Of a DNA stretch of 64,000 nucleotides, positions 27,308-36,230 are shown in pieces. Location of the stretch: positions 2,832,501 through 2,896,500 of the forward strand of contig NZ_QHJE01000001.1 of assembly GCF_013626205.1 (NCBI RefSeq), written 5' to 3'. Each line of letters opens with the position of its first letter. Position 1 is the first letter of the stretch. The notes beneath the pieces were generated by a model that was given only the letters and a program-made list of their open reading frames with translations, was not told the DNA's origin and did not search any database. A program made the translations under genes and the position numbers. This DNA is from Hyphomicrobium methylovorum. Lineage in GTDB: Bacteria > Pseudomonadota > Alphaproteobacteria > Rhizobiales > Hyphomicrobiaceae.

Positions 27308-27730
27308 TCAGGCGGCGGCTTGAAATGAGGTTTGCGGGAGGTGTGTGCGTTGCGACGGCGCCGTTGCCGCATCGATGGCGAGAAAGAGCCTATGCGCGCT
27401 GAAGCCGAAGCGCGTGTTGAGACGCTGTTCGGAAGCTGCGATCAGTGCCGCCGTCAGAACCTTGAAGCCGCGTTCCAACAGCAGGTTTCTGAGGCGGCGC
27501 GCGGCAAAAACGTGAAGCAAGGCGCGAAAGCGCAACGCAATCGGCAAACGCACTTCGGGTTGGTCTGCGAACGCATTCCAGATTTCGCTTTCGAGCGCAC
27601 GGATCTCGCTCTCCGTTAGCCCCGTGATGAGTGCGAGCCCATGTCCGCGCTGAATCAGAAGATCCATCGGCACTTTGAAATCCGCGGCGTTGACGGATGG
27701 GACATCGTCCAGATTGAATTGGGAAGGCAT
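27308..27730 (-). CDS. hypothetical protein
   Basis: 140 aa, not recognised. It has no signal peptide and is alpha-helical by composition: a segment MDLLIQRGHGLALITGLTES, then ALRFRALLHVFAARRLRNLL, then a Gly/Ala helix and a polar C-terminus. It starts 23 bp after the cold-shock-like gene in the same direction and should be cotranscribed with it. The gap to the hydrolase gene downstream is 83 bp. Confidence 0.65.
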   Translation of the reverse strand: MPSQFNLDDVPSVNAADFKVPMDLLIQRGHGLALITGLTESEIRALESEIWNAFADQPEVRLPIALRFRALLHVFAARRLRNLLLERGFKVLTAALIAASEQRLNTRFGFSAHRLFLAIDAATAPSQRTHLPQTSFQAAA

Positions 27731-27753
27731 GGTGCGTTTCCTCGCTTGTTGCC

Positions 27754-27972
27754 TTAAAGGCCGATGCCGCCGAATGCAGACCAGGGCGATCCGGCCAGCA
27801 CGATGATCTCGCGGGCTTTCAATTCGCCGAGTTCGAAATGAACTTCCTGGCCTTCGAGATCGCGCTGAGAATTGAGGATCGCCGTCTGCTCGAAGCGGTA
27901 ATCGCGTCCGTTTTCAGCAGCGATGATGCCGATGCCGAGATCGCCGCGGAATTTTTTGATTGCGCCGTACAT
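27754..27972 (-). CDS. small cold-shock-domain-like protein
   Basis: 72 aa. The opening MYGAIKKFRGDLGIGIIAAE and following YRFEQTAI have the spacing of the cold-shock fold (K.F....G.G.I....G.D..F...I), although the RNP1 aromatic residues are mostly missing. It may be a diverged OB-fold RNA-binding protein. Palindrome site 2 lies 74 bp upstream of its ATG, and a long hairpin (28134-28186) lies further upstream. GGAGAGACC precedes the ATG. Confidence 0.7.
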   Translation of the reverse strand: MYGAIKKFRGDLGIGIIAAENGRDYRFEQTAILNSQRDLEGQEVHFELGELKAREIIVLAGSPWSAFGGIGL

Positions 27973-28045
27973 GAGGTCTCTCCACTGCCAAGGTTGCGAT
28001 GAAATTCGTTTGTTGGCGGATCATGCGGAAGACGCGCGTTCGGCG

Positions 28046-28063
28046 CTGTTCCGGGAGAAACAC
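28046..28063. promoter_or_regulatory. 18-bp palindromic operator candidate, site 2
   Basis: CTGTTCCGGGAGAAACAC, 74 bp upstream of the cold-shock-like gene. One arm base differs from the consensus. Confidence 0.65.
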
Positions 28064-28133
28064 GACGCGAAGCGGGTGCAGAATTTTTGTGAGTTGGGGA
28101 GCTGCGCGCTGTTGGGTCGGCGCGGAAACGGTT

Positions 28134-28186
28134 GCGGGGAGGAAGACGGAAGGGGCCGCAATCCCCGTACCGTCTTGCCTCCCCGC
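28134..28186. other. long intergenic hairpin
   Basis: GCGGGGAGG (28134-28142) pairs with CCTCCCCGC (28178-28186), then AAGACGG with CCGTCTT with a one-base bulge, then an inner GGGG/CCCC. About 20 base pairs in all. No T-tract on either side, so not a standard terminator. Confidence 0.6.
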
Positions 28187-28308
28187 TCCAGGACCGGCAG
28201 CTGCTCCGCTAAGGAGGAAGCGTTACCGCCACTGGCCTGTTCGAACTTTCTATCGATGCTTTGCAAGCATCACGCGGCCGATGGGTTTCGGGAGATCGTC
28301 CGCTCCCG

Positions 28309-29391
28309 TCACTTGAAAAAAGCGTCGGCCCTCATGCCTGGCAGCAACGGCGGATTGCCTGAGAGATCGACGGTTACGGCGAGCACTTCGACATCCATCG
28401 GACGGCGCGCGCCGCGCAGTGCGAACTGTGGCGAGGTCAACGACGGTGCGAGTTCCGCGACAACGCCTTCGAATTCCTTGCCTGGATAGGCGTTGCTCTT
28501 CACGACGACCTTGCCGCCGAGTTTGATCTTCGAAACATCGATCTCGTCGACCTCGGCTTTCAGGCGGACGACTGACATATCGCCCAGCACCGCGAGGATT
28601 TGATCTGGCGAGGGCGCTACCATTTCACCGGCTTTCGCAGGAAGCTGAAGAATGGTTCCGGCGACCGGGGCACGAATGCGTGTTTTTTCCAGCAGAGCTT
28701 CTGCGACCTGCACATCCGAGCGTGCGGCTTGCAGCGCCGATTCAAGTCTGTTTGGCGCAGGAATGTCAGACTTGGCCTGTGCTGTGGCGTAAGACGAGCG
28801 TTCGTTCTGCAGCTTTTCCTTCGCGCGTTCGACATCCTGACGCGCATCGGCAACGCGGTCGGCGCTGCCTGTACCTTGGCGCTGGGCCTGCAGTTCGAAT
28901 TCAAGCGCGAAGCGAGCGTTCGTCAGAGCGCGTTCCGCGGAAAATACGTCGTCTTCTGCCTTGCGCAATTCATCGCGTGCGCGATCGAGGGGTTGTGCGT
29001 CGCGTTCGCGCTTACGGGATGCAACTTCTGTTTCGGCGGCCTGTAAGCGGGCGCGGGCCTCGTCATCGTCGAGGCGGATCAGCAGCTCGCCTTCCTCGAC
29101 CTTGTCGTTCAATTTGACGGTCACTTCAGAGATGCGGCCGAGCAGTGCCGCGCCAACGCGGACCAGGCCAGATTTCGGTTCGATGCGACCGGGGGCTGCG
29201 GCAACCCAGTCGATCCGTGCGGAAGCATTTTCGATTTTCAGACCGTCGCTCGCGTCGGCCTTCGACGTGAAGAGATCCGTCTTTGCAAGTTCGATCGTGC
29301 CCAACCCGCCGGCGCCTGCTGCGGCCACGACGACGAAGATCTTCGATAGCAAACGCCGCTTCGGGCGCTGGTTGTTTCCGTTGGTGCTCAT
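28309..29391 (-). CDS. HlyD/DevB-type periplasmic adaptor protein
   Basis: 360 aa. A short cytoplasmic N-terminus precedes one membrane helix (LLSKIFVVVAAAGAGGLGTI, about 13-32). A lipoyl-like barrel (RIDWVAAAPGRIEPKSG) flanks a long coiled coil (about residues 120-215, rich in E, R, A and Q) and then the TRIRAPVAGTILQLPAKAGE segment and beta-barrel. This is the DevB arrangement of a membrane fusion protein linking the ABC permease to an outer-membrane factor. AGGAGG precedes the ATG at 29391; an upstream in-frame extension has no such signal. Palindrome site 3 lies 86 bp upstream. Confidence 0.9.
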   Translation of the reverse strand: MSTNGNNQRPKRRLLSKIFVVVAAAGAGGLGTIELAKTDLFTSKADASDGLKIENASARIDWVAAAPGRIEPKSGLVRVGAALLGRISEVTVKLNDKVEEGELLIRLDDDEARARLQAAETEVASRKRERDAQPLDRARDELRKAEDDVFSAERALTNARFALEFELQAQRQGTGSADRVADARQDVERAKEKLQNERSSYATAQAKSDIPAPNRLESALQAARSDVQVAEALLEKTRIRAPVAGTILQLPAKAGEMVAPSPDQILAVLGDMSVVRLKAEVDEIDVSKIKLGGKVVVKSNAYPGKEFEGVVAELAPSLTSPQFALRGARRPMDVEVLAVTVDLSGNPPLLPGMRADAFFK

Positions 29392-29476
29392 GACAATCCT
29401 CCTTAAGAATTTCGAGCGAGTGGCCAGTCGTTTGCCTGGCCGACATGGGAGGTTTAGGGGAGGGCGAGGCAGCGCG

Positions 29477-29494
29477 CTGTTTCCGCGGGAACAG
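29477..29494. promoter_or_regulatory. 18-bp palindromic operator candidate, site 3
   Basis: CTGTTTCCGCGGGAACAG, 86 bp upstream of the HlyD-like gene. Arms CTGTT and AACAG are exact inverses. Confidence 0.7.
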
Positions 29495-29546
29495 GTGTCG
29501 TGCGTGTTGCGACGAGCGGAGAAACGCGGCTCGCAAACGAAAAAGG

Positions 29547-29573
29547 CTCCGGGGATGTCCGAAGCCTTTTGCG
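29547..29573 (-). terminator. Rho-independent terminator
   Basis: On the minus strand AAGGCTTCGG, a short loop and CCGGAGCCTTTTT form a stem with a T-run, 29 bp after the stop of the small secreted protein gene (29602-29874). It separates that gene from the HlyD transcript. Confidence 0.75.
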
Positions 29574-29601
29574 AATTCATTAGTCGAGTTTTTCTGCGGG
29601 C

Positions 29602-29874
29602 CTACTGGCACATCTCGCGGAGCGTCCAGCTCACGATCTTGCAGCTTTCGCCGCCGCCGGGTGTGCTCACGCACTTGCGGTTCGGCAGGCGCTGATAATC
29701 GCAGTAATAGTTGCCGGAATGGCCGGAATAGCCGTGCATCGGCTTGGCGAATTTGTAATCCTGAACGAACACTTCCTTGCCGCGTGCGTTCGCGGCATTA
29801 CCGGACAGGAGAGATGCGGTCGCGATCGCTGCGAGTGCGGCCGAGCGAAAAACAATGGTTCCGAAGTTCGTCAT
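29602..29874 (-). CDS. small secreted Cys-containing hypothetical protein
   Basis: 90 aa. A signal peptide (about residues 1-31, ending SGNAANARG) is followed by a Tyr/Gly/His-rich mature segment (YKFAKPMHGYSGHSGNYYCDY) and three more Cys (NRKCVSTP, ESCKIV, REMC). The four cysteines suggest two disulfides in the periplasm. Start at 29874 is used because it follows AGGAGGAAC and yields the signal peptide. Palindrome site 4 lies 81 bp upstream. Function unknown. Confidence 0.75.
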   Translation of the reverse strand: MTNFGTIVFRSAALAAIATASLLSGNAANARGKEVFVQDYKFAKPMHGYSGHSGNYYCDYQRLPNRKCVSTPGGGESCKIVSWTLREMCQ

Positions 29875-29954
29875 TGGAAGGTTCCTCCTTGATCGGGCGA
29901 TTGGCCCGGTGTTCATTTCCTGGAGGCTGGTGTACGGGGATTTTAAACCTGCCG

Positions 29955-29972
29955 CTGTTCCGGGTGGAACAC
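29955..29972. promoter_or_regulatory. 18-bp palindromic operator candidate, site 4
   Basis: CTGTTCCGGGTGGAACAC, in the divergent gap between the small secreted protein gene (81 bp from its start) and the glutathione peroxidase gene (50 bp from its start). It could act on both. Confidence 0.7.
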
Positions 29973-30021
29973 GATTTTCACGTGATGGCCTTTCGGATGC
30001 TCGCAGAAACGAGGAAGCAGA

Positions 30022-30615
30022 ATGCGCAACCTTTGGACCATGGCCGTTAGCCTGATCGCGATGTGGACTGCTGCTCCGAGCCTTGCGCCTTCCAAGTCGG
30101 TCCCCGGGTCGGCCTATGACTTTGAGTTCAAGGCGATTGACGGAAAGCCGATGAAGCTATCGGACTGGCGCGGTAAGGCGTTGCTGGTGGTCAATACAGC
30201 TTCATTCTGTGGGTTCACCAAGCAGTATGCCGGACTTCAGACGCTCTGGACGCGCTACGAAAAGGCGGGTCTGGTCGTCATCGGCGTGCCATCCAACGAC
30301 TTTGGCGAGCAGGAGCCGAAGTCGGAGGGGGAAATCAAAACGTTCTGTGAGGGCGCGTTCGGCGTGACGTTTCCGCTGACGTCGAAGGAGCATGTGATCG
30401 GGGAGGCTGCGCATCCCTTCTATAAATGGGTAGCGGAGGCGATGGGCCCTTCAGGCGTGCCCAACTGGAATTTTCACAAGTATCTCATTGGGCGCGACGG
30501 GCACCTCGTTCGCTCGTTTGCAACCAAGCTCGAGCCGACGTCCGAGGAATTGACGGGATGGATCGACAAGGCGCTGGCTGAACCAGCGCCTGCGTCTTCT
30601 GCTTTGCAGAACTGA
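30022..30615 (+). CDS. glutathione peroxidase family protein, probably exported
   Basis: 197-aa thiol peroxidase of the Gpx/BtuE family. The Cys form of the active site is in NTASFCGFTKQYAGLQ (about 58-73), with the conserved GVPSNDFGEQEP (about 94-105) carrying the Asn-Asp/Gln context, and WNFHKYLIGRDG (about 149-160). A hydrophobic N-terminus (MRNLWTMAVSLIAMWTAAPSLA) indicates export to the periplasm, unlike the usual cytoplasmic Gpx. GAGGAAG precedes the ATG. Reduces peroxides, with thioredoxin or glutathione as donor; which one is not readable. Confidence 0.92.
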   Translation: MRNLWTMAVSLIAMWTAAPSLAPSKSVPGSAYDFEFKAIDGKPMKLSDWRGKALLVVNTASFCGFTKQYAGLQTLWTRYEKAGLVVIGVPSNDFGEQEPKSEGEIKTFCEGAFGVTFPLTSKEHVIGEAAHPFYKWVAEAMGPSGVPNWNFHKYLIGRDGHLVRSFATKLEPTSEELTGWIDKALAEPAPASSALQN

Positions 30616-30646
30616 GACCGATCTCTCCGTGACGCGCTGAGGCGGC

Positions 30647-31513
30647 TTACTTCGCCGGGCCGGTTTCGATGGGCAAGCCGTTATCTTCCTGGCCCCACTC
30701 AGCCCAACTGCCATCGTAAACGGCCGCGTTGGTCTGTCCGAGGGTTGCAAGCGCGAGCGCTAGGATCGATGCGGTGACGCCCGATCCGCATGTCGTTGCG
30801 ACCGGGCGGGTCACGTCGATACCGGCGCTCTTGAAGATTTCGGCCAGTTCAGCAGTCGGTTTAAATGTGCCGTCGGCCTGCAGCAGAGATTGAGACGGAA
30901 CGCTGCGGGAGCCCGGAATGTGGCCACTGCGAAGGCCCGGGCGCGGTTCAGGCTCGGCGCCTTCGAAACGAGGTTTTGGGCGGGCGTCCACAATCTGCGC
31001 GCCAGGTTTCTTGAGCAGCGCTTTCATTTCGTCGAGGTCGCGAATGATTTCGGTGTTCTGGAGCGGAGAGTAGTGGCGCTCAGATCGGCGCGGGGCGGGG
31101 CCGTCTTCCAGCGGACGGCCCTCGGCCTTCCATTTTTTGAGGCCGCCGTTCAGGACGGCCACGTCGCGGTGGCCCATTGCGCGGAACGTCCACCAGACGC
31201 GCGCGGCCGAAAAGATGCCGGTCGAGTCGTAGACGACGATGCGTGCGCCGTCGCCGATGCCCATTTTCTTCATGCGGGAGGCGAACTTGACCGTCGACGG
31301 CAGCATGTGCGGCAGGGACGATTTTTCGTCCGAGAGATCTTCAATGTCGAAGAAGATGGCGCCGGGAATATGCTCTGCCAGATATTCCTTCTTCGCGTCG
31401 CGCCCGGCGTTCGGAAGGTGCCAACTGCCATCGAGAACGATGAGATCAGGGGAAGACAGGTGGCTTTCAAGCCAATCGGTTTCTACGATCCAATGCTGGG
31501 CATTCGTCGGCAA
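30647..31513 (-). CDS. sseA: 3-mercaptopyruvate sulfurtransferase
   Basis: Two rhodanese domains in about 288 aa. The second carries the active-site loop VATTCGSGVTASILALAL, with the CGSGVTA motif typical of mercaptopyruvate sulfurtransferase rather than thiosulfate sulfurtransferase. The first domain has the DSTGIFSAARVWWTFRAMGH segment. There is no ATG or GTG near the start of homology; the best start is TTG at 31513, with AGGGG just upstream, giving M-PTNAQHWIVETDWLE. Moves sulfur from 3-mercaptopyruvate to a thiol acceptor. Confidence 0.88.
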   Translation of the reverse strand: MPTNAQHWIVETDWLESHLSSPDLIVLDGSWHLPNAGRDAKKEYLAEHIPGAIFFDIEDLSDEKSSLPHMLPSTVKFASRMKKMGIGDGARIVVYDSTGIFSAARVWWTFRAMGHRDVAVLNGGLKKWKAEGRPLEDGPAPRRSERHYSPLQNTEIIRDLDEMKALLKKPGAQIVDARPKPRFEGAEPEPRPGLRSGHIPGSRSVPSQSLLQADGTFKPTAELAEIFKSAGIDVTRPVATTCGSGVTASILALALATLGQTNAAVYDGSWAEWGQEDNGLPIETGPAK

Positions 31514-31957
31514 AGCGTACCCCTGGGTTCTGGCTTGACGGTGGATTTTTCGGCCCCCTGCACATAGGCAAAAGGAGTGGAGGTCGCAAGCTGTTGAGCG
31601 CTCAGAGTTTTGACTTAGGCCGCAAATGACTGAAATGCTACATGGCGGGACATAGGCTGTATTTCTGGGGAAACCGGGGCTGACCCACGCATTTGCGCTT
31701 TTGGCCCTCCTCAGATTTCGGCTCCGGCCCGGCGGTATAGGGCAGGTTTGTGCCCGGGCGTGTCGGCGCGTCCATTTGGGTGGGCGCGGGCGGGGCGGTA
31801 AACCCAGGGAAGCGCCAGCGCGCTCGCCGAAGCGAGCGGTGTGCGGGAACGCGCCAAGCGTATCGTTAGCCCGCTGGAAATGATGGCCCGCTTGCCGCCC
31901 TTGCATAGGGTCAAAATCCATGTCAAACGCGGTGACAAATCCCCCGAGACTGGCTTA
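31514..31957. other. gene-free region between sseA and tRNA-Leu
   Basis: 444 bp. It should contain the sseA promoter (minus strand) and the tRNA-Leu promoter (plus strand), but I found no convincing -35/-10 pair. A small hairpin CGCTCGC-cgaa-GCGAGCG lies near 31823-31841. No protein-like reading frame. Confidence 0.5.
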
Positions 31958-32044
31958 GCGAGCGTGGCGGAATTGGTAGACGCACTCGGTTTAGGTCCGA
32001 GCGCTTTCAAAGGCTTAGGGGTTCGAGTCCCTTCGCTCGCACCA
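31958..32044 (+). tRNA. tRNA-Leu (anticodon TAG), CCA encoded
   Basis: 87 nt. Acceptor GCGAGCG pairs with CGCTCGC, D-loop AATTGGTAGA, anticodon stem CTCGG/CCGAG around TTTAGGT (anticodon TAG), long variable arm of a class II tRNA, T-arm GGGGTTCGAGTCCC, and the 3' CCA is in the DNA. Confidence 0.96.
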
Positions 32045-32218
32045 CTTTGCAAAGGATTTCGAAGCACGTGCGCAGGTTCGGGGGCGCAAGCCGTCGACCC
32101 GTGCCATTGGGGCGCGGCAAAGCGCAGTAGCAGCAACTAGACGGGTTTTAGCCCGGTCGTATCAGCTTATCTAAGAGGGGCGCCCGATTGTGGCGAGCCT
32201 CAAACCAGGAAACGGACG

Positions 32219-33580
32219 ATGCAGGTTACCGAGACGGCGAGAGACGGTTTGAAGCGCACCCTTCAGGTGGTGGTTGGACAAGCCGAGTTGAATGAGCGTT
32301 TCTCCGAACGTCTCGACGAAATGAAAGATCGCGTGCAGATCAAGGGCTTCCGTAAAGGCAAGGTTCCTGTCGCGCATCTGAAGAAACTCTACGGCAAGTC
32401 GCTGATGCAGGAAGTCATGGAGCAGACGCTCAATGACACCAGCGTGAAGGTGATCAAGGACCGCAATGAGCGTCCCGCGGCGCAGCCGAAGGTCGAACTC
32501 GTCGGCAACGACGATCGCGGCGCGTTCGAGCGTATCGTCAACGGTGAAGCCGATCTTGCCTACGAAATGTCTTTCGAAGTTTTGCCGCCGATCGAGGTCA
32601 CGGATCTCAAAGCGCTCAAGCTCGAAAAGCTGGTGACGGACGTCGAAGACTCGGCCGTCGAAAAAGCGTTGAATGATCTCGCTGATCGCAATACCGCGTA
32701 TGAGTCTGAAGAAGGCCGCGTTGCTGGCGAAGGCGACCTGGTGACGATGGATTTCGTCGGCCGTATCGATGGGGAAGCGTTCGAAGGCGGTTCGGGCGAA
32801 GGTGCGAGCCTCGTTATCGGCAAGAAGCAGTTCATTCCGGGTTTTGAGGAAGGCATCACCGGCCTCAAGGCAGGTGACGAGAAGGTCGTCGAGGCGACGT
32901 TCCCCGAAGATTATCCGATGCCAACGCTGGCTGGAAAAACGGCGCAGTTCGACGTGTCGGTGAAGGCTGTCGCGCTGCCGAAGAAGCCGGAAATCGACGA
33001 AGATTTCGCGAAGGGTCTTGGCGCCGAAAGCTTGGACCAGCTCAAAGGCTTCGTCAGCGAGCAGATCAAGCGGGAATACGATCAGGCGTCGCGCGCAAAG
33101 CTGAAGCGCGAGATCCTCGATGCGCTCGACAAGGCGCATACGTTCGAGCTGCCGCCGTCGCTCGTCGATTTCGAATTCAACAACATCTGGACGCAGCTTG
33201 AGAACAATCTGAAGGCTGCGAACAAGACGATTGCCGACGAAGATAAGTCCGAAGACGAACTTAAAGCCGAGTATCGCGGAATTGCCGAGCGTCGCGTGCG
33301 TCTTGGGCTCGTGATCGGTGAGATCGGCGAAAAGAATAAGCTGCAGGTCGCGGAAGACGAGATGCGCCGTGCGCTCGTGGAGCAGGCACGCCGTTATCCG
33401 GGCCGCGAAAAGCAGGTCTATGAATACTATGAGAAAACGCCGGGTGCGCTTGCTGAATTGCGCGCGCCGCTCTTCGAGGACAAAGTGATCGACTATGTCA
33501 TCTCGGAAGCAGCGCCGATTGAAAAGAAAGTATCGCGTGACGATCTACTGAAGGCAGTCGAAGAGGCAACGGGCGCCTAA
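32219..33580 (+). CDS. tig: trigger factor
   Basis: Ribosome-associated chaperone with peptidyl-prolyl isomerase activity, 453 aa. The ribosome-binding signature is in GFRKGKVPVAHLKKLYG (about residues 43-59). The FKBP-type middle domain runs about 150-245 (GDLVTMDFVGRIDGEAFEGG and FIPGFEEGITGLKAGDEK), and the C-terminal helical chaperone arm fills the rest. It leads the tig-clpP-clpX-lon-HU group, an order common in bacteria. Confidence 0.97.
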   Translation: MQVTETARDGLKRTLQVVVGQAELNERFSERLDEMKDRVQIKGFRKGKVPVAHLKKLYGKSLMQEVMEQTLNDTSVKVIKDRNERPAAQPKVELVGNDDRGAFERIVNGEADLAYEMSFEVLPPIEVTDLKALKLEKLVTDVEDSAVEKALNDLADRNTAYESEEGRVAGEGDLVTMDFVGRIDGEAFEGGSGEGASLVIGKKQFIPGFEEGITGLKAGDEKVVEATFPEDYPMPTLAGKTAQFDVSVKAVALPKKPEIDEDFAKGLGAESLDQLKGFVSEQIKREYDQASRAKLKREILDALDKAHTFELPPSLVDFEFNNIWTQLENNLKAANKTIADEDKSEDELKAEYRGIAERRVRLGLVIGEIGEKNKLQVAEDEMRRALVEQARRYPGREKQVYEYYEKTPGALAELRAPLFEDKVIDYVISEAAPIEKKVSRDDLLKAVEEATGA

Positions 33581-33694
33581 CTCGGGCGCTTGTTGTACGG
33601 GTTCGCCATACGGGCGTTCCCGCGCGGGCAGAAATATTAGACGCTCCAGCCACGCACGGCGCGTGGTTGGTTGATATCAGGAAAGACCGATACG

Positions 33695-34342
33695 ATGCGC
33701 GATCCCATCACCACCGTGACGAATACGTTCTGGCCCATGGTGGTCGAACAGACGACACGCGGCGAACGCGGCTACGATCTGCCGTCGCGACTTTTGAAAG
33801 AGCGCATCATCTTCGTGACGGGCCCGGTGGAAGACCACATGGCGGCGTCGATCTGCATGCAACTTCTGTTTCTCGAGTCCGAGAATCCGAAGAAAGAAAT
33901 TTCGATGTACATCAATTCACCCGGCGGCGTTGTGACAGCCGGCATGGCGATTTACGACACCATGCAGTTCGTAAAGCCGCCGGTGGCGACGCTTTGCATC
34001 GGGCAGGCCGCGTCGATGGGTTCGTTGCTGCTTTGCGCTGGTGATAAGGGCATGCGGTATGCGTTGCCGAACGCGCGCATCATGGTGCATCAGCCGTCGG
34101 GCGGATTCTCGGGTCAGGCCTCCGACATCGAACGCCACGCTGAAGACATCATCAAGATGAAGCGGCGCCTCAACGAGACGTACGTGAAGCATACCGGCCA
34201 GAGCTACGAGATGATCGAAAAGACGCTCGACCGCGACTACTTCATGACCGCGGATCAGGCGCGCGATTTCGGCTTGATCGACCGCGTTCTTGAGAACCGC
34301 GATGAGGCTGGCGGTGCATTCGAGGCTCCGGCGGCGTCATAA
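33695..34342 (+). CDS. clpP: ATP-dependent Clp protease proteolytic subunit
   Basis: Serine protease that forms the double-ring chamber used with ClpX and ClpA. 215 aa from the ATG at 33695, which follows AGGAAAG. Active-site Ser in [14 protein letters not shown] (about 99-112), His in [15 protein letters not shown] (about 128-142), Asp in the [19 protein letters not shown] segment near 180. A TTG upstream at 33671 would add eight residues but has no ribosome binding site. Confidence 0.97.
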   Translation: MRDPITTVTNTFWPMVVEQTTRGERGYDLPSRLLKERIIFVTGPVEDHMAASICMQLLFLESENPKKEISMYINSPGGVVTAGMAIYDTMQFVKPPVATLCIGQAASMGSLLLCAGDKGMRYALPNARIMVHQPSGGFSGQASDIERHAEDIIKMKRRLNETYVKHTGQSYEMIEKTLDRDYFMTADQARDFGLIDRVLENRDEAGGAFEAPAAS

Positions 34343-34694
34343 CGCGCTCAGGTGCTGCGACAACTCATACCTTGAGGACGCCTTAGTCGCGTCCCATCTC
34401 GTATTTCCGGCTGTTTGTGAGAACAAACGCTGCACGCGGCGGGTTTCATCGTGATGAACCGTTAGGGTGAATTGCGATGTTGCCACTGCGTTCACCAACT
34501 GTGGCAATACCGCCGCTTGCAGGGGACGGCCGGGTACGATCCATTAATCCAATCTTGATCTGCTGAACGCTAGCGTGCTGAACTTGAATCCGGTGTTGTC
34601 ATCATCGGAATCGCGTGAAAAAAGGCTAGGACGTCATCGGCGGGCCAAATCAAGAACATCCGGCTCGATGTTCTTGACCTGAAAGCGAGAAAAA
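34343..34694. other. structured clpP-clpX spacer
   Basis: 352 bp without a protein gene but with four inverted repeats: GTTTGT-gaga-ACAAAC (34413-34428), GGTTTCATC/GATGAACC (34442-34460), TTGCCAC/GTGGCAA (34480-34507) and an 11-bp perfect hairpin at 34650-34677. It probably carries the clpX promoter and its regulation. None has a T-tract. Confidence 0.65.
34650..34677. promoter_or_regulatory. 11-bp perfect inverted repeat just upstream of clpX
   Basis: TCAAGAACATC (34650-34660), loop CGGCTC, GATGTTCTTGA (34667-34677). It ends 17 bp before the clpX ATG, overlapping the likely transcript leader. It could be an operator or an RNA hairpin near the ribosome binding site. Confidence 0.6.
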
Positions 34695-35945
<1,251 letters not shown>

Positions 35946-35951
35946 ATCCTG

Positions 35952-35985
35952 GCGGCATTCACTGCTTTTGAAGTGATGCCGCAGG
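35952..35985 (+). terminator. possible terminator after clpX
   Basis: GCGGCATTCACT (35952-35963) and AGTGATGCCGC (35972-35982) pair with one bulged T. The run of T that follows is weak (ACTTGTTT), so termination may be partial. Confidence 0.4.
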
Positions 35986-36230
35986 ACTTGTTTACGGGGC
36001 ACTGGTCCCTATTTGTTCGGAGGGAGTGGCAGCCATAGGCCAACCGGGGAACTTCCTCCGTCGTAACCCGGCTTTCTCTGGCAAATGCCTCGCCCCGCGC
36101 TCGCGCTCACGAGCATGCCAACGTCGCCAATAAAAAGGGACGGGACGCATGGCTCAAAAAGTGGAACGAGCGTGGAATGCGCTGGTAGTTTCAATTGAGC
36201 GATTCCGGCGCAGGCCGATAAGGTAGCGAA

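Larger units (their letters stand above)
27973..28308. other. 336-bp gap between HlyD-like and cold-shock-like genes
   Basis: No protein gene. It contains palindrome site 2 (28046-28063), a strong hairpin (28134-28186), and a short hairpin GATGCT/AGCATC at 28255-28271 near the HlyD stop. The downstream flanks of palindrome sites 1 and 2 are also alike (both reach GAATTTTT about 30 bp beyond the plus-strand right arm). Confidence 0.6.

Noticed and set aside
28134-28186. Possible riboswitch between the HlyD-like and cold-shock-like genes
   Set aside because: No cobalamin, SAM, TPP or glycine aptamer core motif was recognised; only a plain long hairpin is visible.
26305-29972. Reading the GGAAC halves of the palindromes as EcfG-type (general stress sigma) -35 elements
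   Set aside because: No CGTT -10 element lies 16-18 bp from the GGAAC of any of the five sites in the direction of the genes, and the strict two-fold symmetry fits a dimeric regulator better.
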